DNA of 64,000 bases, from contig CM075103.1 in assembly GCA_037576195.1 (NCBI GenBank), positions 20,832,001 to 20,896,000 on the forward strand, read 5' to 3'. The translations under genes were made by a program, and so were the position numbers. Position 1 is the stretch's first letter, and each line of letters starts with the position of its first letter. The notes beneath the pieces are model-generated. The model saw only the letters and a list, made by a program, of their open reading frames with translations, was not told the origin of the DNA and did not search any database. Source of the stretch: Phytoseiulus persimilis (taxonomy: Eukaryota > Arthropoda > Arachnida > Mesostigmata > Phytoseiidae). Positions 54,975 to 64,000 of this stretch are shown here, in pieces.

Positions 54975-57962
54975 CTATTGTGAGGCGGTGGTCGTGTGTG
55001 TCCTTTCTAACCACGCTTTCTCATAGCTATGTTTGGTTTTCAATGTGTCTGTGATGTATGTGGCGATGAGATTCCATGTGTATTGGCTTGTTAGCATGTG
55101 ATTTATGATGTTTTCGGGGGTGAAGGGTTGATTTAGTGTGTTTGTTAGTGTCGAACGGGGTTGTGCAAATTTGTTGCAGTGGAAGAAGGTGTGTTCCGGT
55201 GTATCATCTTTCGCTGTGTTGCAGTGCACGCATGTGGGGCTGAATTTTATGTTCATGTTGAAGAGGTAGCTTTGGAATTGTCCGTGTCCCGAGATCGCTT
55301 GGGTTATCCAGTATGTTAATTTGCCGTGTTTCCGATTTATCCAGGGTTCGATTTGTGGGATGAGTCTGCGCGTCCATGCCCCTTTGTTAAGGTTTTGTGT
55401 TGACCACTGGGTTTGCCATGTGTGTATGTACGTGTCCTCAAAGGTGATATTATTTCGTGTGTTCTGTGTGTTTTGGTTTTGTTGTCTGACGTGCATTATT
55501 GTTCTTATTTTTATGTCCCAGGGTATATCCCGGCTGATTACAAAGAGAGCGTCCGTTGAGATGGTTCTGTAGCCTCTGCATATTCTGATGGCTGTGTTCC
55601 TTTGTATCGAGAGAAGGAGGTTGGCGAAAGTTTTCTTGTCGAGTATATGGTGCCAGATTGGGAAGGCGTAGCAGACTATAGACCGGGCTACGGATGCGAG
55701 GAGGCATCGTTTCTCCTTCTCCGCGCCGTGGGTTCTCGGCATGATTTTTGCGAGGTTGTTCGATATTCTTCTGGCTTTAATTGCTGTTTGTTTGAGGTGA
55801 TGTGAGAAAGTGAGTTTGCTGTCCAAGTGCAGCCCTGGGTATTTCACTGATTTTTTAATTTCTATTTGTTGTCCTTTGATATGTATGTAGATAGGCTCAA
55901 GTTTGATTTTTTTGGTGATGACTAGTGCTTCCGATTTCTGTGGGGCTATTTCGAGCTTGTTTTGTTTCATCCAGGCGCTTATAGTTTTGAGTGCTGCATT
56001 TGTTTTGTTTTGTAGTGTGGATTCCGTCTTAGCTGTTACTATCAGTGCGAGGTCGTCAGCGTAGCCGACCAAGTTTGCCGCTTCAGGGAGCCGCAGTTCC
56101 AGGACCGGGTTGTACATGACGGTCCACAGGGTTGGTCCAAGGACCGAACCCTGCGGAACTCCCGCGGTCATTTTGTGCTCCCTCCCGTCGCAGCTCACCC
56201 TCCTGCCCGACAGATACGACTTAACGGTCCTCTGTAAGTATGTTGAGATATTCATGCTGCTTAGTGATTCGTGTATGTGGGCCCAGCCTGCGGAGTTGAA
56301 AGCGTTCTTAACGTCTAGGAGTACTATGATTGCAATGTTTCTGTTGTCTCTAGTTTTTTGTAGTTCTATGATGGGATGTTCTAGGGTCTTTTGTATTGCC
56401 ATGATGGTGGAGCTTTTTTTGCGGAAGCCGAATTGCCTCGGTGATAGGAGGTTGTTCGATTCTAGTTCCTTTTGTAGTCGGTTGTTGATTATCTTCTCGA
56501 ATGTTTTTGAGATTGTGTTTAGTAGACAAATAGGGCGATAGGATGAAGGATTTTCTTTGGGATTACCTGGCTTGTGTATGAGTATGACATTGGCAGTTTT
56601 CCAGTTTTTTGGGAAGGTTCCATTGGATAATAGGTCGTTGAAGTATTTCGTGAAGATATCTGTGTGTGATTTGATGGCTGACTTGATAATGTAGGGCGGG
56701 ACTCCGTCTGGGCCTGGGGCTTTGTTGCTTGCCATGTTTTCTAAGGTTTCGAGTAGTTCTTCTTTCGTGATTCGCGGGTGGTGTGAAGTTATTGTCTGGT
56801 GTGTCATTGTGTGTTGCGTGGTGTCATGTGTGGGGAATAAGGTTCTGATGGCTGCTAGCTTCAGTTTTGGTGGTATTTTGGTTCGGGGAGTGTTTAGTCT
56901 GTCCATGACTAGTTTGTATCCGGTACCCCATGGATTATGTTCAACTGCGTTACAGAGCTCTCTCCAGGCTCTGATCTTCGCTTCCGTTATTTTGGTGTTC
57001 AGTTCCTTCCTGGCTATTTCGTAGTCGAGTTTTTCTGTGGTTCTGTTTTGGTGTGGTGCCCGTGTGTATTTCCCCCTAGCCGCTGTGGTTGCCCTCCTGG
57101 CAGCCGCCGTTTCTTCGTTCCACCAGTATAGGTCGCCGTGGTTTTCTGGATGCTGCAAGACTTTCGATTGTTTGGTTGCTTTTGTTATGGTGTCGCACAT
57201 TTGTGTGAGGGTTTTTGGTTTATTTTCTTCGACGAGGTCTTCTAGTTTTGATTCGAAGAGCTTTGGATCGTATGTGGGCTTAGTTTTATACGTGGAGTTG
57301 TGTTTTGTGCATCCAAGATCAACTTCGAAGGTGATGTAGTTGTGGTCACTGAGCGTTTCTAGGTTTGTAAGCACATTCCATTTTGTTATTCTGTTAGTTG
57401 CGGCTTTGTTCGTGATTGTGAGATCTATGTGGGTGGCGGAGTTTCCCCTCTGCCAAGTTGGTTTGTTTCCTTGGTTCATTATGGTCAGTTCGTTTGTGGC
57501 AAGCCACTCCTCGAGCACTTTCCCCCTTGCGTCCGTGTCTCTGCTGCCCCACAGGATTGAGGCCGAGTTGAAGTCGCGGGTGATAACTATGGGTGTTTTC
57601 CCGTCGTGGGAGTGGATGCTGTTTTGAATCTGTGTGAGCGTGTCGCAGAATTCTGGTTTGGTGATGTTTGGTGATAGGTAGCAGCTATATAATACGATGT
57701 TATCTGTTTTGGCCCACACGAAATTCGCGGCGGAGCCCGACTCGAAAGGGGATGTTCCAGTGTTATATATCATGGCGGCCGTGTTGTTGCCACTGACTAG
57801 GAGGTTTCTGGAGGATCTGATGTTTTGTTCCATTGCTGCTATGATTGTTGCTTTGAGATCTATTGCTGTTTTCCGCGCTAGTGCCTGTGCTTGCGCACTG
57901 CGATGGAGATTTATTTGTAGGATTTTTATGCTGTTGTTTTTGGTGAGATTTAGCTGATTCAT
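54975..57962 (-). CDS. R1-like LINE ORF2: endonuclease and reverse transcriptase, uninterrupted
   Basis: The start is at ATG 57962, inside an ATGA overlap with the ORF1 stop, giving 995 aa. The N-terminal AP endonuclease shows IKILQINLHRSAQ, TPIVITRDFNSASILWGS (the usual GDFN is RDFN), HIDLTI and SDHNYI. The reverse transcriptase shows NKAPGPDGVPPYIIK, SYRPICLLNTISK, LLDVKNAFNSAGW, AGVPQGSVLGPTLW and the catalytic VGYADDLAL. The C terminus has the post-thumb block (IMPRTHGAEKEKR, RICRGYRTISTDAL) and a knuckle (CVHCNTAKDDTPEHTFFHC). No stop or frameshift occurs, so this is one of the youngest elements in the window. The RDFN change and a Tyr-Pro-Gly where YLG is usual may lower activity. Confidence 0.92.
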   Translation of the reverse strand: MNQLNLTKNNSIKILQINLHRSAQAQALARKTAIDLKATIIAAMEQNIRSSRNLLVSGNNTAAMIYNTGTSPFESGSAANFVWAKTDNIVLYSCYLSPNITKPEFCDTLTQIQNSIHSHDGKTPIVITRDFNSASILWGSRDTDARGKVLEEWLATNELTIMNQGNKPTWQRGNSATHIDLTITNKAATNRITKWNVLTNLETLSDHNYITFEVDLGCTKHNSTYKTKPTYDPKLFESKLEDLVEENKPKTLTQMCDTITKATKQSKVLQHPENHGDLYWWNEETAAARRATTAARGKYTRAPHQNRTTEKLDYEIARKELNTKITEAKIRAWRELCNAVEHNPWGTGYKLVMDRLNTPRTKIPPKLKLAAIRTLFPTHDTTQHTMTHQTITSHHPRITKEELLETLENMASNKAPGPDGVPPYIIKSAIKSHTDIFTKYFNDLLSNGTFPKNWKTANVILIHKPGNPKENPSSYRPICLLNTISKTFEKIINNRLQKELESNNLLSPRQFGFRKKSSTIMAIQKTLEHPIIELQKTRDNRNIAIIVLLDVKNAFNSAGWAHIHESLSSMNISTYLQRTVKSYLSGRRVSCDGREHKMTAGVPQGSVLGPTLWTVMYNPVLELRLPEAANLVGYADDLALIVTAKTESTLQNKTNAALKTISAWMKQNKLEIAPQKSEALVITKKIKLEPIYIHIKGQQIEIKKSVKYPGLHLDSKLTFSHHLKQTAIKARRISNNLAKIMPRTHGAEKEKRCLLASVARSIVCYAFPIWHHILDKKTFANLLLSIQRNTAIRICRGYRTISTDALFVISRDIPWDIKIRTIMHVRQQNQNTQNTRNNITFEDTYIHTWQTQWSTQNLNKGAWTRRLIPQIEPWINRKHGKLTYWITQAISGHGQFQSYLFNMNIKFSPTCVHCNTAKDDTPEHTFFHCNKFAQPRSTLTNTLNQPFTPENIINHMLTSQYTWNLIATYITDTLKTKHSYEKAWLERTHTTTASQ

Positions 57963-58838
57963 TTTGGAGCTGTGGTATTTTGGTTCCTGTCGTTGTGTTC
58001 TCTGGGTTTCTTCTCGTGGTTTCTGGTGATCTTTTCGGCTATTAGTTTCCTGTAGGTTGGGCATTCTCGCGAGTTGATAGCGTGTCCGGATGTGTTACAG
58101 TTCTTGCAAGTGGGTGTGTTTCTGCATTCTTTCGGGGAGTGTCCAGTGTTATCGCATCTGAAGCATCTGGTTGTTGTCGAAGGGGGTTCTCTGCAGTATT
58201 TTCCAACGTGGCCGAGCCCCAGGCAGTTGTGGCAGACAGGGATTGAGATTTTTTCGGTTATTCGACAGGAATTCAGGCCTATACGGATGTTGTTTTGTTT
58301 GATCATGGTGTCGGCAATATGTTTAGGGAGGAGTACTCTCACCGTGTAGCAGCCATTTCTGCTTTCATTTTGTTCAAAGATTTTGATTTCGCCCTCGGGG
58401 GAGCAGAAAAGTTGTCTGAGCGTGGATTCTATTCCCCCGTCTTCCGTTGCGCCGTCTAGGTCATGGAATGTGATGAGTGTCTTCGTTGGTTTCTCCATTC
58501 CGACTTCTGTATTTTTTTTTTCTTTGATTATGTTCGTGATTTGCTCTGTGGCGTCAGCTGTGTTCCCGTTTATGCGTATTCTGACGTTTCCGTCCCTTGT
58601 TTCCTGTATCTTGTGTATGTTTTCGCCCAGGTTGTTCGGTCCTATGGCCTGTTTGATCTCCTTCAGTGTGTCTGCGTACGTTTTACCTTTTTGTTTTTGT
58701 ATGATGATCGTGTTTCTGTTTTTTTAGACGCCCCGTTTGCTTGCTCCTCTGCCCTTTGCACACAGCTCGGCCATCAGGCTTCTGCCTGCGAGACAGGACT
58801 CTGCCATTTTTAAGCAGTCTGTGACGTCGATGTTGTCG
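57959..58838 (-). pseudogene. R1-like LINE ORF1 (three CCHC knuckles), truncated, one in-frame stop
   Basis: The 3' part from GKTYADTLKEIKQAI through EKPTKTLITFHDL carries three zinc knuckles (CHNCLGLGHVGKYC, CFRCDNTGHSPKEC, CKNCNTSGHAINSREC) and ends TGA at 57961-57959. One TAA at 58726-58724 interrupts the frame upstream (after RGASKRGV). Sequence above 58838 belongs to the target, so the N terminus was lost at insertion. ORF1 and ORF2 share four bases (ATGA), the arrangement used for translational coupling in related LINEs. Confidence 0.85.
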
Positions 58839-59004
58839 AGCCTGGTGTCTTGGCGCAGCGATGCTATCCATTTGGCTCGCGACTCGTACAGTGCTTTTCC
58901 TTGCCCTTTGAACTGCGATTCATGATTGTGAACTCCGCTCAGCCGCTGAACTTCGCCGCCTTCTGTGATCTTCACTCTAACAGGACATTTGGTTGGACTG
59001 GAAA
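58839..59004 (-). pseudogene. FLYWCH zinc-finger exon, upstream part, target of the R1-like LINE
   Basis: After a plausible acceptor (CGTTTCCAG, near 59005) the reverse strand reads PTKCPVRVKITEGGEV and QRLSGVHNHE. These are the Cys and the His-x-His half of a FLYWCH finger (pattern W-x-C, C, H-x-H). The frame goes on as KALYESRAKWIASLRQDTR to the LINE insertion point and resumes at 54652. The first half of the finger (FLYWC) would lie on an upstream exon that I could not place firmly. Confidence 0.55.
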
Positions 59005-60058
59005 CGAGTAATCCTTGCTAATTAGGAACGGAAGACAGAGACGATGGCACAATCGGATGATGGGGCCTGTCATCAGGAGGAAAAGCATTGTCCCATCGAG
59101 AACGACCTCCCCAGAGACCATATCCAGGAACAGAAAACTTACGGTTTGAAGTTCTTGCATTTGAGGGTCCATGCGCCCGTTTTATAACAAACTCGCTCTC
59201 TATGGGAGAAATATTCTGAGAACCCTCGGACGCCCTCCACCTCATACTCCCCCCGAGAGTCACACCAAACTTTTTCACCATATCGAGCCCCGTCACAGTA
59301 AATTAAACTTTCCCCTACACGGTCCATGATTACACTCAGTGGGGATCTCCGACTTTCCCGCCTGAAAAGAGCGCGCTCATTCCGGCGCAACGTCTTCTTC
59401 GTCTTCCAAAACCCCCTCGAAACCGCTTACAACCGTCAAAATGGCGGCCCGGAATAGTTCCAGGGTCTCCCCTTCCCTGGCCGGCCTCGAAGCAACGAAC
59501 GAATGTCCTTGCAAGGCTTCGAAAAAGTCCGTATCGTTTGAGCTTCGATAGAGGTCTAGGCATGCTTCAGGAGATGTATCCTTCGCACGACGTCGATGGC
59601 CTCCCACATCCGATTCATTGGTTCTCCTGTTTTCGATTCGTGCGAAACCATGCGCGCGACGTGCGTCTCGAAATCAGTGGCGTACCCAGAATTTTCGGGG
59701 TTGAATTTTTCTTCGCCCACTTCTACGAGAGCTTACGTTGGACTTGAAATCTCAGAAGCGATGCGTTGAGGTCTCCATCCCTCATGTGATTTAGGATCGA
59801 TGGTATTCATTGATTGCCCTCACCTTATTGTTCTGCATCGTGCTCCATTCCGGAGAGCCACAGATGCAACATCGGTTCCGGATCCTCGACTTAGATAGCA
59901 TGAGGTCGGAAGTTCTGGGGGCGGGGGCTAAAGCCTGCTCAGTGCCCTTCTGGCTACGACACTGCATTGTCGCTGCCCGAATGAAGCCTTGGCCCATGGG
60001 CTGAATCGTCGATGTGGCGTTCCGCGGCATGAAATGGTACTCAATGTCCTTCCCATCG
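59005..60058. other. Unassigned
   Basis: No confident gene. Reverse-strand frames near 59139-59390 (GESLIYCDGARYGEKVWCD) might be part of the FLYWCH gene but lack the motif's core. Confidence 0.3.
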
Positions 60059-60139
60059 GTCCGGAATGTAGTTTATAAGAAGACGGACTATCGGTAGAAG
60101 GAGAATCTTTTGATTTCCTAGCTCTCGATCCCATTCTTG
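60059..60139. repeat. 81-bp direct repeat, copy 1
   Basis: TCCGGAATGTAGTTTATAAG to CCCATTCTTGC. It recurs at 60933-61012 with about five differences. Confidence 0.85.
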
Positions 60140-60932
60140 CCGAATCGCTGACCAAATTGACATCGTCATCCATGCCGTCATTGCCGCTGCTGCGATGCGG
60201 AACAGGAAGACGATCAATCCCCGGAGTTCAAATGAGAGGCCTGTTCTCCGGCTGGACGGAACTTCCTTCGCAGATCTCCAGAGGGAAGGGAGCGAAACGC
60301 TCGTTCCACCGTGCAGATGGTCTCGTTATTTCGAATCCAAGGTGACAGGAATGAATCACTCTTCGGGTAGCAGCGGGTCCTCGTCTGCCCACATTCATCA
60401 TTGGAAGGTATGCGGAAAACTGTTCAGGAGTACGGTGAATAGGGACGGCGAGGGACAGTCATGCGCGATACATCGGTGTGCGGCTTGAGCGGGGCCACTC
60501 CCACCCCGTTAAGCTTAAGCTATCCATGGTTTTCATTCATGGAAACTAGGTTTGTGAGTGGCCGAGGCCCTCCCAATGTCCGCATCTCACGCCGATTGCG
60601 AACGACTGTGGCACTCAACGTCTCTTTGCATCCGTTCGGAGAACTCTTTCGCTCTGACATCGTACCTGAAACATCCTTCTCCGATCTCCACTCACGTATC
60701 ATCTTCTCCGTTGGAGGCGGTCCGAAGCGTCCCGCTGAAGCTGAGTTGCAATTTTCGTCGGCGATGCCCATGACGTCGAACGCAGCCATCACACGAGATG
60801 TGACTAGTTTCACGAGCAAACCAGGAATGACGACCGGAGTAGATCGTCATCATTTCAAGCGATCCAGCTCAAATATCATTCGACCACATTTCCACTGAAT
60901 CTGCAGTAAGATGTCGAGGTGTCACCAGTGGT
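60140..60932. other. Unassigned segment between direct repeats
   Basis: Possible copia gag or linker remnants on either strand, such as RKSKDSPSTDSPSS and SASAGRFGPPPTEKM on the reverse strand. No domain is certain. Confidence 0.3.
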
Positions 60933-61012
60933 CCGGAATGTAATTTATAAGAAGACGGACTATCGGTAGAAAGAGAATCTTTTGATGTCCTAGCTCCCGA
61001 TCCCATTCTTGC
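60933..61012. repeat. 81-bp direct repeat, copy 2
   Basis: Matches 60059-60139. It is followed at once by a perfect 9-bp palindrome (CTGTGGTGA-C-TCACCACAG, about 61011-61029). Confidence 0.85.
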
Positions 61013-61379
61013 TGTGGTGACTCACCACAGCAGTACTCCTCGAATTCCTCATTCCTCAACCCCGCGGCCCCCAGTCGGCAGACCAAGTCGCGCGGTGGAC
61101 CCCTGGAATTGTCCCTATTGGTTTGGTGCTATGAATAGTCCTTGTATTGATACTGAGCTTTTCCCTAACATCGAATCCTCCATTCAGAGTTTGCGTGATC
61201 TCTAACAGTGCCCGCTTTCTTCGATCACCTCACTGGTTATAACCACCAAGGGAATATCATGCCGGCCTATTGGAAATCGGCTTCTCTCGCTTCGGAGACG
61301 CGGAGGTCCCCAGACTCAGAAGCGTTCTTTGCTCTTGAGCTGTCGAACGAATGCATGAAACCGTCGAAACTGCTTCCGA

Positions 61380-62020
61380 GCGTCTTTCAACCTCGAGATT
61401 TAACTGCTCAGGATCCGAAGCTAGTCAAGAAAGCAGAAGGAGAGAAACCGACCGATGCCCCGTACCGAGAGGCAGTTGGCTCCTTGGTTCACGTGTCCAC
61501 AGTCCCCGAATTACTAGACCAGATGTTCGTCATGCAGTTGGCGTTGTCAGCCGGTTTTGCGCAGAACCATCGAAGGCGCACTGGGTGGCGGTCGAACGAA
61601 TACTTCGGCATATGAAAGGCTCGGCCTTTCAAACGACGCCCTCGTCGCCGTCTCGAAAAGGTTGATCTTCCCTTTCTCCCAAGTTGGAGATTCATGGAGA
61701 CGCAGGTGGGAGAATTGAGGCGTTCGATGAAGCTGACTGAGGGGCTGTTGAGACTGCCGTTGGTTGCAAGGGAACCCACGGTAGCTCCCTGAACGGCCGA
61801 AGCCGAATCCATGGCACTTTAACCTGGCATATTTGCCAGGGAATGAAACGTTTTCAAAACCCCGATACCCAACGTTTGTAATTGAGCGGCCACTGAAACT
61901 CCCGTGTGACATACCAACGACCGGGTTGATTGCCAACATTCTCACCAAGAACCTGGCGACGCGAAAGTTTGAGAGATGCTCCAAGAAATGGAGATCGTGT
62001 CGAAAACCAGGGAGTGGTTC
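61380..62020 (+). pseudogene. Ty1/copia RT and RNase H remnant
   Basis: Three frames are needed. PYREAVGSLVHVST passes into a frame with RPDVRHAVGVVSRFCAEPSKAHWVAVERILRHMKG, the standard copia RT/RNase H junction. A degraded middle follows, and IPTTGLIANILTKNLATRKFERC closes the RNase H domain near 61975. The strand matches the copia fragment at 956-2107 but the sequence is clearly another family. Confidence 0.75.
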
Positions 62021-62811
62021 ATACTCGTAGGAGGGTGTCAGAAAAGGCATCGTTTCCGCTGGAAACTACTTCCCCACGGCGTAAAAGAAGTCACTCCTTC
62101 TTGGGAATGAATCGATTATTCCACTGCATTGTACTTTGAGCTGACGTTTTGCTTTCCGCACTCCATCGGACCCCCATACTTCAATACTCAAAATATTGAG
62201 GTCTCAGCTTGTTATATTGCATTCTACGAATATTCCATTCTTTATTGAATTCCAATCATCTCGTTCAACGATACCACTCTCGACCAGTCAGTCCAGACCC
62301 AATGCTCCCCAAGAACCCTCAAGAATTCGTATCACGCGCGCTTACTCTCTGGGATGCGCCGACAATGGGTATAGGAAATCTGTACCCAATCGAGTCGGAT
62401 GGATGCATTTTTAAAGGGACCTCCGACCGCTGAGCTGGCGGTGCGTTCGCTGCTCCGTGTTTACATCCGCGAGATCGTGCTCACATCTGTGGCGGAGAAT
62501 TGAGAACACGGAGAAGCAGGCGCAAAAAAACCTCTGAGAAAGCGACTGAACTGAGCAGAAATTATCGAACTCTGAGTTAATCGTGCTGACTGACATGAAG
62601 TATCGTAGTCACCAAGCACTGAACGACTAGCGGATGACTCGAATGGAGACTACGAATGTCAGATCGAAGGAGATCCATGTACTCATATCAATACGATACG
62701 GCGTAATCATCAATACGTTTCGGATGAGCTGAGGAAGTGTGTGCAGAGAATATGAACCACAGTTCTCGGATCGCGAGGGTATGGGCGGGCCATGTGATAC
62801 TCTAGATGCAG
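62021..62811. other. Unassigned
   Basis: No supported feature. It may include the copia 3' untranslated region, but no LTR is recognisable. Confidence 0.3.
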
Positions 62812-64000
62812 TGGCGGATTCAACGGGTGGCGAAAGGGAAAATGCTTCTGTCTACTAGTCGGGGCACCCCTCCTGGAAGGAGAGATGAGTTAGGGGACCT
62901 ATGGTCTCGAAAGGCGACCTGGAACTCCATTGCCCGTGACCCACGGTCCCTCCAATCTCCAGCTAGCTGAACATGTCTCACCGGTGCCTTCAAGCGGTCT
63001 GGAGACGGAGGAAATATAATGAAGGCCAAAAAGTGGAGCCTTTCAAATGAGCCTCCTGAACAGTGGCGGATTCAAGGAAAGAAGCCCAGTCAGCAATTTT
63101 TTCGAGAGGGGGGGGGGGCACCTCTGTGATGCTCGACGCATGATATTGGAATGGAGAGTCAGCCATGAATATTCAGTGGATTTCAGGCAAATTTCATTTC
63201 GAGAGCCGCGCTCCTGAGTTTAGCTATTGTATCTGCTCGGCAAATGTTTCAATCGCATTGTCCAAATTCAAGGAGTTGGCAACCTGTCGCTTCATATAGA
63301 GTATACGGAAATTGTTGAGCGTGGTATCCGCTGAGGTGGCCCCACGATATTCCCTCACAATTCTCAAAAAGCTCATGACGTGCTCCGCGCTCGCCGGCCC
63401 CACGGACAGGGTCTGGAATGGACGGCACAAGCTGTCACAGGACCATTATGTTGTTGTTGAGCACAAAGTCCAGGTAGCTGAGCGGCATATCCTTCCAGAA
63501 ATCACTGTGGTCGTGCTCGAGGTACATCTCTTTGAAACTGATCAACTCATAGTTCAAATCTGTCGCGAAAAACTCGGGAGGGATACGTTCTCATCAACAC
63601 TACCACGCTGCGTTGCGGCTAACTCTATGTTACAACGTCTCGGGCACCAAGAGCCCGAACACGAAATCTATTTCTCGGGAACCCTTTTCGCGCACTTCCA
63701 GTGCTTGACTGTCTTTTTCAGCGACAAATTCTGCATGCCCCCCCCCCTCCCTGGTAATACTCGAGTATGACACTCGACAGAAAACCCAGGTCTGGTTTCG
63801 CACCATAAACGCAAGTCTCGCTGGCTCCATCGCAGAGTAGAGAACAGATTCAGGTGAAATAAATTTTCGCTCCTTCCAATCAGCTGGAGACTGGAGGGAC
63901 CGTGGCTCACGGGCAATAGAGTTTCAGGTCGCCTTTCGAGACCATAGGTCCCCTAACTCATCTCTCCTTCCAGGAGGGGTGCCCCGACTAGTAGACAGAA
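62812..64000. mobile_element. hAT-type elements: long inverted repeat with nested hAT fragment, cut by window end
   Basis: GCAGTGGCGGATTCAA occurs at 62811 and a near copy (ACAGTGGCGGATTCAA) at 63062. Such CAGTGGCGGATnnA starts, followed by a G run (63109-63119), are typical of one hAT subgroup. The arm at about 62847-62975 is the reverse complement of about 63875-64000, so a second element or a fold-back arrangement is present and continues past the window. A C run at 63739-63747 may be the far end of the inner element. Confidence 0.6.
63224..63620 (-). pseudogene. hAT transposase C-terminal fragment
   Basis: The reverse-strand reading gives YVPREFFATDLNYELISFKEMY, a break, then FQTLSVGPASAEHVMSFLRIVREY. 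The latter matches the hAT dimerisation motif (TLPVSTASAERSFS-LRxxKxY in relatives). RILYMKRQVA follows. It belongs to a different hAT group from the element at 51003. Only the last part of the transposase remains. Confidence 0.65.

Larger units (their letters stand above)
54653..58838 (-). mobile_element. R1-like non-LTR retrotransposon, with poly(A) and 11-bp target duplication
   Basis: The 3' end is a poly(A) tail (T17 on the forward strand, 54653-54669). The 11-bp sequence AGCCTGGTGTC flanks both ends (54642-54652 and 58839-58849). Removing the element and one copy restores one reading frame across the site, which supports the boundaries. Inside are ORF1 with three CCHC knuckles and a full ORF2 with endonuclease and reverse transcriptase, and a 3' untranslated region (54670-54974). 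It is 5' truncated, since ORF1 has no clear start. Confidence 0.88.

Noticed and set aside
58839..58975. N-terminal extension of the R1-like LINE ORF1
   Set aside because: The 11-bp duplication, the FLYWCH pattern and the rejoined frame at 54652 place this stretch in the target gene instead.
1..64000. tRNA or rRNA genes
   Set aside because: Looked for by eye for cloverleaf and conserved box sequences; none was convincing, though short RNA genes could be missed without a covariance search.

Overview
This looks like a nuclear DNA segment from an arthropod, most plausibly a chelicerate (tick or mite). The evidence is one intron-rich host gene, an ionotropic-receptor locus, and a dense set of nested transposable elements. 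The elements are three copia remnants, a Mag-like Ty3/gypsy, a BEL/Pao, a pogo-type DNA element, two MULEs, two hAT elements and several non-LTR retrotransposons. The moderate GC content and short introns (roughly 100-550 bp) would suit a parasitiform mite. That is inference, since nothing here fixes the species.

Layout. 1-2800: a reverse-strand R1-like LINE 3' fragment abuts a copia 3' half with a candidate LTR. 2996-17291: a 45-bp minisatellite locus invaded by a Mag-like element (77-bp identical LTRs, 5-bp ATTAC target duplication). A pogo-type transposon (TA duplication) split its RNase H domain. The Mag 3' end, minisatellite, spacer and MULE 5' end were then duplicated in tandem (9852-13168 and 13173-17291). 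16962-20240: two unrelated MULE transposase remnants lie tail to tail. 20466-29360: a reverse-strand copia integrase remnant, a BEL/Pao gag-pol remnant, an ORF with a possible dsRNA-binding fold, and a LINE in an inverted arrangement.

29608-36021 is the clearest host gene: a 13-exon reverse-strand NRF/acyltransferase-3 membrane protein (nose-resistant-to-fluoxetine type). All 12 intron phases agree and the product is 735 aa. 36022-43040 is mostly unassigned, with short hairpins, a diverged minisatellite and possible gene remnants. 43041-44894 is a single-exon ionotropic receptor gene (reverse), followed upstream by a decayed relative.

47325-51002 is a two-ORF non-LTR element whose second ORF starts with a C2H2 finger and has no visible AP endonuclease. 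It is cut by an intron-containing BED/hAT element (51003-54271). 54653-58838 is an R1-like LINE with a long uninterrupted ORF2. It sits inside a FLYWCH-type exon with an 11-bp target duplication, and removing it rejoins the reading frame. 59005-64000 holds copia and hAT debris and a long inverted repeat that runs off the end.

Most elements carry stops or frameshifts and are dead. The nrf-type gene, the ionotropic receptor and the R1-like ORF2 are the long uninterrupted coding units. I did not find a convincing new biological system. The best leads are the nesting order, the duplicated minisatellite/MULE unit, the two ATGA-coupled LINEs and the matched 17-5-17 hairpins.
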